A stretch of 64,000 nucleotides of DNA, from assembly GCF_000243115.2 (NCBI RefSeq), contig NZ_CP007035.1, positions 1,922,001 to 1,986,000 of the forward strand, given 5' to 3'. Shown here piece after piece: positions 34,778 through 44,000 of this stretch (positions are counted from its first letter, which is position 1; every line of letters starts with the position of its first letter). The notes below the pieces were generated by a model, which was given only the letters and a program-made list of their open reading frames with translations, was not told the DNA's origin and made no database searches. The translations under genes were made by a program, and so were the position numbers. The stretch is from Niabella soli DSM 19437 (GTDB lineage: Bacteria > Bacteroidota > Bacteroidia > Chitinophagales > Chitinophagaceae).

Positions 34778-36832
34778 TTACCAGATCTTAGCCCTTTCAT
34801 TTTCAGGCTTATACATTTTATCACCCGGCTGCACATTAAAAGCTTTGTACCAGGGTTCAAAGTTGGTTAACGGTCCGTTAGCTCTCCATTCATCCGGGGA
34901 GTGCGGGTCTATTTTTATCAGTTGCTTGGCGCGTTCCGGCGTGCGCTTGCCCCGCCATACCTGTGCCCAGCTCATGAAAAACCGCTGATCAGGCGTAAAT
35001 CCATCAATTAATTCATGGCTTTGACCTTCTTTTGTTTTCTTAAAGGCATCATAGGCAATGGTCAAACCACCCAGGTCTGCTATATTCTCACCCAGCGTCA
35101 GCGATCCGTTCACATGAACAGAATCCAGGATGGTGTATTTATTAAACTGATCTTCTACCATTTTAGTTTTTGCTTTAAATTTTTTCTCATCTTCCGGGGT
35201 CCACCAGTTTTTCAAATTGCCGTCGGCTGCGTACTGCGAACCCTGATCATCGAAACCATGGGTCATTTCATGACCAATCACCGCGCCAATGCCGCCATAG
35301 TTCACCGCATCATCCGCCCCAAAGGCGAAGAAAGGGAACTGCAGGATCGCGGCGGGGAAAACGATCTCGTTAAAAGCAGGGTTATAATAGGCGTTTACCG
35401 TATTGGGGGTCATTCCCCATTCGGTACGGTCCACCGGTTTCCCTAATTTATTCAGATCATATTTGTAATTGAACGCCCCCGCATTCAATACATTTTGTGC
35501 ATAATTATCGGATGTCAGCGTCAGGCCCGTATAATCTTTCCATTTATCAGGATAGGCTATTTTCTTCATAAAGGCACTGAGTTTCGCCTGTGCTTTTTCC
35601 TTGGTAGCCGCACTCATCCAATCCAGGTTTTTGATCCGGTTGCTAAAGGCATCCTGCAGGTTTTGCACCAGCTCTACCATCTTGGCCTTGGCTTCCGGTT
35701 TAAAGTATTTATCCACGTAAAGCTTACCCAGTTGTTGGCCGATCGCGCCATTAATAACCTGCATTACCCGCTCCCAACGGGGTTTTTGAATTTTCTGACC
35801 GGTTAAGGTTTTACTGTAAAATTCAAACCGGGCTTCTTCAAAATCTTTCCCCAGGTATGGCGCCATATCTGATAACGTATTATACGTAAGGTATTCTTTC
35901 CACACCTCAACAGGAACGGAAGTCAGCAGTCCTGATACTGCTTTATAATATTGCGGAACGGATACCAGCATACTGTCCTGCCCTGTTATGCCCATTTTGG
36001 CAAACACCTCCTTCCAGTTAATATTGGGAGTTTGTTTGGAGAAAGCTTCCAGGCTGAACTTATTGTACATCTTTTGCGGATCGCGCATTTCTTTAGGGTA
36101 CAGTGAGGCTGCCGCCATCTTATTTTCCAGATCGAAAATGGCAAGTGCGTTTTTATGCGCATTGGCGGTATCTTCCCCACCCAATGTTAAAATTTTGGCA
36201 ACGTAGGCTTTGTAAGCTTCCCTGTTTTTTTCAGCAGAAGAATCTTTATCGGTATAATAATCTTTTGAAGGAAGCCCCAGCCCGCCCTGTGAAAACTGAA
36301 CAATATTCTGGGTTACATGCCGGTCATCAGGGCCTACATAGTTGGGCAGGATCGTTTGCAGCCCTTTTTTGCCGTTCTCGATAACTACGTCCAGCAATTG
36401 CTGGGGAGTGGTGATCGCTTTTATGGCGTCCAGTTCACTTTTGATAGCGTTGGTACCCGCCTTATCAATAGCCACAGTATCCATTCCGCTTTTATAAAAA
36501 GAAGCCACATTATACTGCGGGGTACCCGTTGCCGCATTTTCCCTGGCTACATCTTCCAGGAGCGTATGAACGGATTTATTGGTATTGTCGGCCAGTTCAT
36601 AAAAACTGCCCCAGCCGGTTTTATCTCCCGGGATCGGCGTCTTTTTCAGCCAGGCCCCGTTCGCATAGAGAAAAAAATTATCTCCGGGCTTAACGGTAGT
36701 GTCCATATTGGCCCGGTCCAGGTAAGCGGTGCTGTCTTTCGGCGTTTCCCCGGGATGGTTCGTGGCCACACCGCAACCGGCTACTGCCGCGGTTGCTACA
36801 GCAGCTATACATAGCATGTTTTTGTTAATCAT
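34778..36832 (-). CDS. M13-family (neprilysin-like) zinc metallopeptidase lipoprotein
   Basis: A 684-aa peptidase. I start at MINKNMLCIAAVATAAVAGC, which gives a good lipobox (AVAGC). A Gly/Asn-rich tether and the M13 N-domain (DNFFLYANGAWLKKTPIPGD) follow. The catalytic core has AVIGHEMTHGFDDQG (HExxH, zinc) and the third ligand plus DGGE-like motif in LGENIADLGGL. The C-terminus ends PENERAKIW, close to the family's CxxW end but without Cys. It degrades small peptides at the cell surface or in the periplasm. Full length for the family. Confidence 0.94.
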   Translation of the reverse strand: MINKNMLCIAAVATAAVAGCGVATNHPGETPKDSTAYLDRANMDTTVKPGDNFFLYANGAWLKKTPIPGDKTGWGSFYELADNTNKSVHTLLEDVARENAATGTPQYNVASFYKSGMDTVAIDKAGTNAIKSELDAIKAITTPQQLLDVVIENGKKGLQTILPNYVGPDDRHVTQNIVQFSQGGLGLPSKDYYTDKDSSAEKNREAYKAYVAKILTLGGEDTANAHKNALAIFDLENKMAAASLYPKEMRDPQKMYNKFSLEAFSKQTPNINWKEVFAKMGITGQDSMLVSVPQYYKAVSGLLTSVPVEVWKEYLTYNTLSDMAPYLGKDFEEARFEFYSKTLTGQKIQKPRWERVMQVINGAIGQQLGKLYVDKYFKPEAKAKMVELVQNLQDAFSNRIKNLDWMSAATKEKAQAKLSAFMKKIAYPDKWKDYTGLTLTSDNYAQNVLNAGAFNYKYDLNKLGKPVDRTEWGMTPNTVNAYYNPAFNEIVFPAAILQFPFFAFGADDAVNYGGIGAVIGHEMTHGFDDQGSQYAADGNLKNWWTPEDEKKFKAKTKMVEDQFNKYTILDSVHVNGSLTLGENIADLGGLTIAYDAFKKTKEGQSHELIDGFTPDQRFFMSWAQVWRGKRTPERAKQLIKIDPHSPDEWRANGPLTNFEPWYKAFNVQPGDKMYKPENERAKIW

Positions 36833-36972
36833 GTAATTAAATTTAAGGATCAAATATAATTTGCGCACGCCGTATTTATTACAAAATTCTATAAATGGTA
36901 ACTATATAAAACAAGTAGGCCTTGCTCAAACGGCACAGATATTGCATCTTTTAAATACCTAAAAAATAAACT

Positions 36973-37524
36973 ATGAACACAAACCGTCTTTCAAAAGCGC
37001 TGTTTTCCGCGCTAAATACGCAAATGACCCGGGAGGGCAATGCCGCCCAAATATATCTGGCGCTGGGTGTGTGGGCCGATGATCAGGGATACGGCGGCAT
37101 CGCCAATTTCCTCTATCGCCACTCTAACGAAGAGCGCAATCATATGATCAAGTTTATGGAGTACATCCAGGAACGTGGCGCCAAACCAAAGATTGAGGCC
37201 CTGGCGGCCCCGCCTGCCGACCCAAAATCGTTGACGGATTGTTTTGACAGGGTATATAAACATGAAATTGACAATACCAACGGCATTTACGCTATTGCAG
37301 AACTTTCTATGAAGGAAAAGGACTGGGCTACCTGGAATTTTATGCAATGGTTTGTGCGGGAACAAAGAGAGGAAGAAAAACTGGCTACCGATTTAATTGA
37401 TCAGTTAAAAATTGCCGGCGGCGACAGGGCCACGGATGAATCCCTATTTGAACTGGACAAATCGCTTCGTAAGGCACCCGATGATGCGAAACTGGCTACA
37501 GAAGCTACCGCAGCACGCCCCTGA
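36973..37524 (+). CDS. Ferritin
   Basis: A 183-aa iron-storage protein of the bacterial non-heme ferritin family, forming cytosolic 24-mers. The N-terminus (LSKALFSALNTQMTREGNAA) and ferroxidase residues in YRHSNEERNHMIKFMEYI, HEIDNTNGIYAIAELSMKEKD and QWFVREQREEEKLATDL are visible. The C-terminal extension (TEATAARP) is slightly longer than usual. It stands alone between the peptidase and the VgrG locus. Confidence 0.93.
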   Translation: MNTNRLSKALFSALNTQMTREGNAAQIYLALGVWADDQGYGGIANFLYRHSNEERNHMIKFMEYIQERGAKPKIEALAAPPADPKSLTDCFDRVYKHEIDNTNGIYAIAELSMKEKDWATWNFMQWFVREQREEEKLATDLIDQLKIAGGDRATDESLFELDKSLRKAPDDAKLATEATAARP

Positions 37525-37779
37525 CTTTCCCATAAATGGTTAAAGCTATTGATTGATGGTTGAACATTAATTAATCCAAATTAACATTTGATGAAACTGT
37601 GGATTAAAATCTTCAGTTAATTCAGTATGGTATAAACTTTGCGACAAATGAAATGATTTCTATTATTTCCAAAAAATTGCTCTTTTTTGAAATAATAAGA
37701 CAATAACCGGATGATTTTCAGAACAGCCTCTATAATTCAATAACAGTTAGACACTTTCCATAATCGACAAACACTTTTT

Positions 37780-39621
37780 ATGGCACAACTCACGCAACCT
37801 GTATTTAGTATCAATGGCAAATCTTTAGCCCAATTTACCTCCTTCTCCTTACATCAAAGCATTTTCGATCATCATCAGTTCACCCTTGTTTGCCCCGCAC
37901 AATCAGTGGATGGCAACAGCGGTATTTTCACTTCCTCAAAAGAGATGATCGGAGCAACTTTTGGCGCGCGGATCTCCGGTGTGGGCGCCGGGGGAACCGT
38001 TTTATTTAATGGGGTAGTCACCGGCGTTGAAACGGCCCGTTTTACCGGGCATCACGGAGATGTAATTATTACCGGTTACAGTCCTACTATTGTTTTGGAC
38101 AGCGGGCCGCACTGCAAAAGCTGGGAAAAAAAAGCCGTGAAGAATATTGCGCAGGATGTGCTGAAATTCTTTCCCCAGAACCTGCTGGAGCCCAAAGTGC
38201 AGCCCCAATACGGCGAAACACTGGCTTACACCGTTCAGTATAAAGAAACGGCCTGGCAATTTTTACAGCGACTGACCTCCACTTACGGCGAGTGGTTGTT
38301 TTGGGACGGCAGGAACCTTATTGTGGGGCAGCCCGGCAATGGGAAAAGCACCCCGCTTGCGTATGGCAGCAATCTCAGCAAGTTCAATATTTCCTTGCAG
38401 GCGCGGCCTACGCAAATGCAGATGATGGCCTGGGATTATATGAACAGCCAACTGTACACGAGCCAGCCCAGCAACGTGGCCCAAAAAGCCGGCTTAAACC
38501 CCTGGGGAGAGCAGGTCTACAAAGCAGGTCAGGCCGTTTATGGAACACAACCCAAGATCTGGAACAACCAGTTCCTGACCAATAAAAAACAGCAGGATGA
38601 CATTATCAATATGCGCAGCGCGATGGAAAGCAGCCGCATGGTAAATTTCAGTGGGCAAAGCGGGCACCCGGGTGTTGCTGTAGGCAGTAAAATAGAAGTA
38701 AAAGGAAATAATGTTTTCAGCAGCCAGAACGAGGGTTATGGCGATTATTTGGTTATAGCTGTCCATCATTTTGTTGATGCACAGGGGCAGTATGAAAATG
38801 AATTTTCGGCCGTCCCTGCCAGCATCAAAGTGCCACCGATTGCCCAATACAGAGAACCCAATTGCGAAACACAAAGCGCTATTGTTACGGACAATAACGA
38901 TTTTAACGGCCTGGGCCGCGTCCGCGTTAAGTTCCATTGGATGAACGGAGCCGAAAAAAGCCCCTGGATCCGCGTTACCACTCCACATGCCGGCGGCGGC
39001 AAGGGTATGTTCCTGATACCCGAAGTAGGGGAAGAAGTGATCGTAGGTTTTGAGGGCGATAGCGCTACCAAGCCCTATGTAGTGGGTGCCGTATACCACA
39101 GCCAGGCAAAGAACAGTTTTGGGAATGCAGGTAACGATGTAAAAGCCTTGCAAAGCCGGAGCGGTAACAAAATGATCCTGAACGACCAGGACGGCAGTGT
39201 GTTGATGCAGGATAAAAACGGTACCAGCATGACGATGGACGGGGCCGGTAAAATGGCGCACCAAAGCAGCCAGGAAATTTCCCTTACCTGCGGGCAAAGT
39301 TCTATTGTATTAAAACAGGATGGCACGATACTTATTAATGGAAAAGACATTACTACTACTGCCACGAACAATATCGCCAGCACCGCCACAAATAATATCT
39401 CCCATGACGCCATCAATATCGGGCTCACCGCTACCAGCAATTTCAGCGGAACGGCGCAAACGGTTAATATGACCGGGGTGCAGATGATGCAGTTGCTGGC
39501 CGCAGCGCTTACAGCACATGGCGCCAGTGAAAGCAATTTTACCGGTGGAAAAGTAAATATGTCATCGGAAGCCGGGGATGTTAACGTTTCCAGCTCCAGC
39601 CTTCTTAAATTGAATGCCTAA
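37780..39621 (+). CDS. vgrG: Type VI secretion spike protein VgrG
   Basis: A 613-aa T6SS spike. The N-terminal gp27-like part (about 1–355, including TSTYGEWLFWDGRNLIVGQP) is followed by the gp5 OB-fold (about 365–450: DFNGLGRVRVKFHWMNG, TPHAGGGKGMFLIPEVGEEV). A beta-helix with repeats such as TTTATNNIASTATNNIS and SSEAGDVNVSSSSL forms the needle. The style is that of the Bacteroidetes T6SS(iii). No sheath or baseplate genes are in the window, so this is an effector-delivery outpost. It overlaps the downstream gene by 8 nt. Confidence 0.93.
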   Translation: MAQLTQPVFSINGKSLAQFTSFSLHQSIFDHHQFTLVCPAQSVDGNSGIFTSSKEMIGATFGARISGVGAGGTVLFNGVVTGVETARFTGHHGDVIITGYSPTIVLDSGPHCKSWEKKAVKNIAQDVLKFFPQNLLEPKVQPQYGETLAYTVQYKETAWQFLQRLTSTYGEWLFWDGRNLIVGQPGNGKSTPLAYGSNLSKFNISLQARPTQMQMMAWDYMNSQLYTSQPSNVAQKAGLNPWGEQVYKAGQAVYGTQPKIWNNQFLTNKKQQDDIINMRSAMESSRMVNFSGQSGHPGVAVGSKIEVKGNNVFSSQNEGYGDYLVIAVHHFVDAQGQYENEFSAVPASIKVPPIAQYREPNCETQSAIVTDNNDFNGLGRVRVKFHWMNGAEKSPWIRVTTPHAGGGKGMFLIPEVGEEVIVGFEGDSATKPYVVGAVYHSQAKNSFGNAGNDVKALQSRSGNKMILNDQDGSVLMQDKNGTSMTMDGAGKMAHQSSQEISLTCGQSSIVLKQDGTILINGKDITTTATNNIASTATNNISHDAINIGLTATSNFSGTAQTVNMTGVQMMQLLAAALTAHGASESNFTGGKVNMSSEAGDVNVSSSSLLKLNA

Positions 39622-41008
39622 CGCTTTTATGAATATAGTTACGACCTCCATTGCGCAGGAGTTTTACAAACTGAGGGAAGAATGGGCCCGTGTTGACCGG
39701 CTGAAAAGCTGGAAGCTGGCCATTTGGGTAGCCCAATATGCCGACATTGAGATCATCAACCATTTCATGGAAACGGAGCGCCTGGCCGTCGGCGTTTTTG
39801 AAGACATTTTCTTTCGCTTTGATACGCCTTATACCGAAGACCGGGAATTATATGAGCGGGAATTATGGCTGGAATACCAGGAATGGTTCGCGCCCTGCCC
39901 CGACCCCACTTTTGATATCTACAACGCACTAAAGCAGGACGGCATCCTGCCCAAAGATTTTAAGCCGCAGATTCAGCCACTTTCAGGGTTTGAAAATCTT
40001 TTGAAAGAAATGCTGCGCTTCCGCTCCAGTTTAAAAGGGCACTCCACTAAAAACTTCCTGCTCTATTTCCCGTCGGCCGGCCCGGAAGCGCCTGGCAGAA
40101 AAAACTGGCTGATCGAAAAAATAAAAAAAGGAGTGCCCGAGGGCATTCGTCTGGCTACGATGGATTACGGGCCGGCACGAAAAATTCACATCCCCGATCC
40201 AGCCCTGCGTCCTTTTATTGTGGAATTGATCCCACAACTGGACATGCGCGCCGCCATCAATAACGATATGGATAAAGCGGATGGCTCCAGCGATACCGTT
40301 GGCATTGAAAACCGGCTGCGCAAGCAAATACGCAGGGTAATGGAAACCACCGCCGGGCATTCCGTTTCAGCAACCGGCCGGGAGGTAAAAAAAATGATCG
40401 CGCTGGCAAAAGAGTCAAACAACAACACCGCTTATATAACCTCCCTGCTTATTGCGGCACAGGCCCACTACGCTATAAAAGATACAGAAGTAAGCGAAGC
40501 CTATTCTGATGAAGCGATAACCAGGGCCCGCACTGCGATGGATGAAGAGGATCCGGCCGGCTATCCTGTATGGCGTTCCTGTATGATGTTAAAGGGGGGG
40601 CTGCTGGCCTCCAAAAGAAAATGGGAAGCCGCCATTGTTATTTATGATGAACTAGCCGAAGAAGCCACCAAACGGGGCGACGCCTTTTTTATAATGGAAG
40701 GCCACCGGATCAGCGGGCACCTGTACTTTATACGCGGGCGGCACCAGCAGGCTTTTGAAAAATCATTATTGGCATTGGTGGGCGGCAGTTACCTTGATAA
40801 AGCGGCCCTACGGCAATCCACTTTTGTGCACGCCGCATTCCTGGCGGTGCACCTCGGGAAAAAAATGAAAGCGCCCGACGAAATGGAAGTCCTGTATGCC
40901 TCTCTGAGCGAATGGCTGGGGGAAGATTGGCCGGAGCTGCTGGAAGGCATGAGCATTGATGATATCCTGGTAAAACCCAAAGGAAGGTTTTCCATTCCCA
41001 TTGGCTAA
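39614..41008 (+). CDS. Putative T6SS effector adaptor/chaperone with TPR-like C-terminus
   Basis: A 464-aa cytosolic protein between VgrG and the RHS effector. The N-terminal region (ARVDRLKSWKLAIWVAQYAD, YERELWLEYQEWFAPCPDPT) is acidic and aromatic. The C-terminal part, from about residue 270, is helical with TPR-like pairs (AYITSLLIAAQAHYAIKDTE, GGLLASKRKWEAAIVIYDEL, ISGHLYFIRGRHQQAFEKSL). No family name is certain. Position and helical repeats suggest loading of the RHS toxin onto VgrG. The ATG at 39614 overlaps the vgrG stop; a second ATG at 39629 is possible. Confidence 0.7.
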   Translation: MPNAFMNIVTTSIAQEFYKLREEWARVDRLKSWKLAIWVAQYADIEIINHFMETERLAVGVFEDIFFRFDTPYTEDRELYERELWLEYQEWFAPCPDPTFDIYNALKQDGILPKDFKPQIQPLSGFENLLKEMLRFRSSLKGHSTKNFLLYFPSAGPEAPGRKNWLIEKIKKGVPEGIRLATMDYGPARKIHIPDPALRPFIVELIPQLDMRAAINNDMDKADGSSDTVGIENRLRKQIRRVMETTAGHSVSATGREVKKMIALAKESNNNTAYITSLLIAAQAHYAIKDTEVSEAYSDEAITRARTAMDEEDPAGYPVWRSCMMLKGGLLASKRKWEAAIVIYDELAEEATKRGDAFFIMEGHRISGHLYFIRGRHQQAFEKSLLALVGGSYLDKAALRQSTFVHAAFLAVHLGKKMKAPDEMEVLYASLSEWLGEDWPELLEGMSIDDILVKPKGRFSIPIG

Positions 41009-41023
41009 TCTAAAATAAATAAT

Positions 41024-44000
41024 ATGAGCAATGCAGTAAACAGTCTTGAAAAAGGTTTTGGAGAAGTCTCCAACGGCATTCAGCATATCCAGGGAGCCAT
41101 GGCCAGCATCCTGCCCTCTTTCCCGGGAGTCTCTGCCGGAAAGATCCTGGACCTGGCCATCGGGCTGGATTTTGAGCCAACCATTATGCCCCCCTGCCCC
41201 GTATTCCCGGTACCGCATTGCGGATTGGTATTTGATCCCTTTGCCCTTATCATGGGGGCCATTGCATCCGCTATGCCAGCCAACCCTGATTCGCCTTTAG
41301 GAAAGGTAGCCGCCGCGATTGTTAATTTTTTGAAACCGTCCGTACAGGCAAATAGTTTCTGGATCTGCAATGCCGGCACTTCTGTTTATCATCTTCCCGC
41401 ATTTTTAATTCACCTGATTCCATTAGCCAAACCCTTCTCCTCCTCAGAATTATGGATGGGGAGCAGTACCGTGCTGGCCAACGGGGGACCTTTTTCCACC
41501 CAGTTTCACCCTACCCTGTCCTGTAACCTGGTGGGCTTCCCCTCGCTGCCGCGGAAAAATAAAACACCCCGGCTGAAATACCCGTTAATGCTGCCCACCT
41601 CCATTCTGATCTGTATCTTTTCCGGGAATGGCAAAATATTAGCCGGCGGCCCGCCTACCATCGATCTGTTTGCCCTGGCTCTGAAGATGGGATTAAAAGG
41701 TGTGGGCAAACTCAGCCAAAAAGGCATTGATAAGATCCCCACAAAATATTCCAAACTGGCAGATAAATTACAGGCCGTTCAATGTAAAGTTTTTGGAGAG
41801 CCGGTAGATACCGTTACAGGGAGTGTGGTTGCAACCAACACCGATTTTGAACTACCCGGCCCCCTGCCCTTTCAATGGACCCGGCACTACTACAGCGATG
41901 CCGAAGTAGAAGGCCCGCTGGGTTGTAACTGGCATCATAGTTATAACATGGGGCTTTATGATATGAACAACGGCTATGTGACGTTGCGGATGGCCGATGG
42001 ACGCGAAACGGCATTCCCTAAAGTGCATATGGGTGAAGTATTTTACAACCGCGAGGAGCAACTCTTTTTTGAGCAGGATGAAAAAGGGTTTTTTGTTACA
42101 GACGCCGCAAAGCGGGTCTTTCGTTTTGAAGGGCACAGGAATAAAGAAGGTTATGAAATGCTTTCTTCTATTACCAATACTTCGGGCTTTCAAATCCGGT
42201 TCCATTATAACCTGAAGGGGCAATTGCAACAGATCATCGACAGCCGCGGTCGGGTATTGCAGGTATCAACTGATCAGTTAGGGCGCATTATAAGGATCTT
42301 TACCTCGCTGGAAGACCGGGAGGTCACCTTCATCCAATACGATTATGATGCCGCGGGCAATATGGTAAAGACATTGGATGTTATGGGTGCGGAAAAACAG
42401 TTCCGCTACCAGGGGCATTTACTGGTACAACTGACCAACCAAAGCGGGATGAATTTTTACTGGGAGTATGAGGGCAAAGGCGATGATGCCCGCTGCATCC
42501 ATACCTGGGGGGATGAAGGCATACTGGAATATTGGGCAGAATACAAAGAAGGGGTAACCGTAACAAGAAATAGTTTGGGCTACACCGCCGAATATCATTA
42601 CGACGGCCGCCGCCTTATTTATAAAATAGTTGATGAGAACGGCGGCATTACCCGGCAGATCTGGAATAAATTTAAAGAACTGGAATTAAGCATAAATCCG
42701 GAAGGCGGCGTTGCCAAATATGATTATAACGCTTATGGGAAACTAACAGCCATTACCAATGAAAACCGGCAAAACAATAATTACCAGTACGACGACCAGC
42801 AGAACCTGAAATATGCAAGCAGTTTTGGCAATGATTCCGAACTTTATTTTTACGACCGGCAAAACCGGCTGACCAGCCGCAGAAAAACAGATGGCCGTGC
42901 GGTTCATTATGTTTACGAAGGAGCGTTGTTGAAACAGATAAAAGATCATCGCGGGCGCACCGTAGCGCTTACTTATAACGAACAGAACGACATCATTAAA
43001 ACGGCTTATTTCAACGGGCTGGAAGAACATTGGAGTTATGATGCGCTGGGCTATGTAGCCCGCTATACCGATGTGCGGGGAAATACTATCGAATACAGGA
43101 ATGACGATGCCGGCAATATCATTTACCTGAAAGAAGCTGACGGCAACGAGCATCATTTTAACTATGACACCAGCTACAACCTGCTGACTGCAAAGGACCG
43201 CCGGCATCGCGTGCAATTCGAATATGGTCCGCTGGGCATCTTAAGAAAACGAACGCAAAACAACCACAGCGTACAATTCAATTACGATACGGAACTGCAA
43301 TTAAAAAGCATTGCTAACGAAGGCGGTGAATTATACAAATTTGGGTTAGACGGAACGGGCAACGTGGTGAACGAATGGGGCTTTGACGGACTGCACCGCC
43401 GTTATATGCGGGATGGCAATGGCCGGGTAACCAAAGTGCTGCGCCCCGGTGAACGGTGGACCCAGTACAGTTATGACGGTGTGGGCAATATTGTACAGGA
43501 AGCGCACAGCGATGGCACCATGGCTGCCTATAAATACAATGCAGACAGTTTGCTGGTTGAGGCTTTTAACAACGACAGTCATATTGAACTAACCAGAACC
43601 CGCGACGGGCGTATCATAAAAGAAACGCAGGGCGCTTATACGGTTACCCGGAAATATGATATTGATGGCAACTGTTTGCAGATAGAAAGTAATCTGGGGG
43701 CGGACATTCATCTGGAATACGACAAGAATGATCTTGTAAAAAAGATGGAGGCAACATCAAACGTTAAACGTCAAACCTCAAACGACAAATGGAATGCCGT
43801 TTTTCAACGCGATAATACCGGTCTGGAACTGCACCGGGAACTAACCGGCAATGTATCCGTAAAAACAGAGCTTGATCGCTTAGGCCGTGTAACCCGCCGC
43901 AGTATTGGCGCGCAGAACGCAGAGCAGAGCCGTACCCGGTACGATTGGGGCATGGGCCACAAGCTCAATCGTATGGTAAATGAACTCAGCAAGACCAGTA

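Noticed and set aside
38494-39297. 267-aa minus-strand ORF opposite vgrG
   Set aside because: Shadow of the vgrG coding frame; vgrG has clear domain structure.
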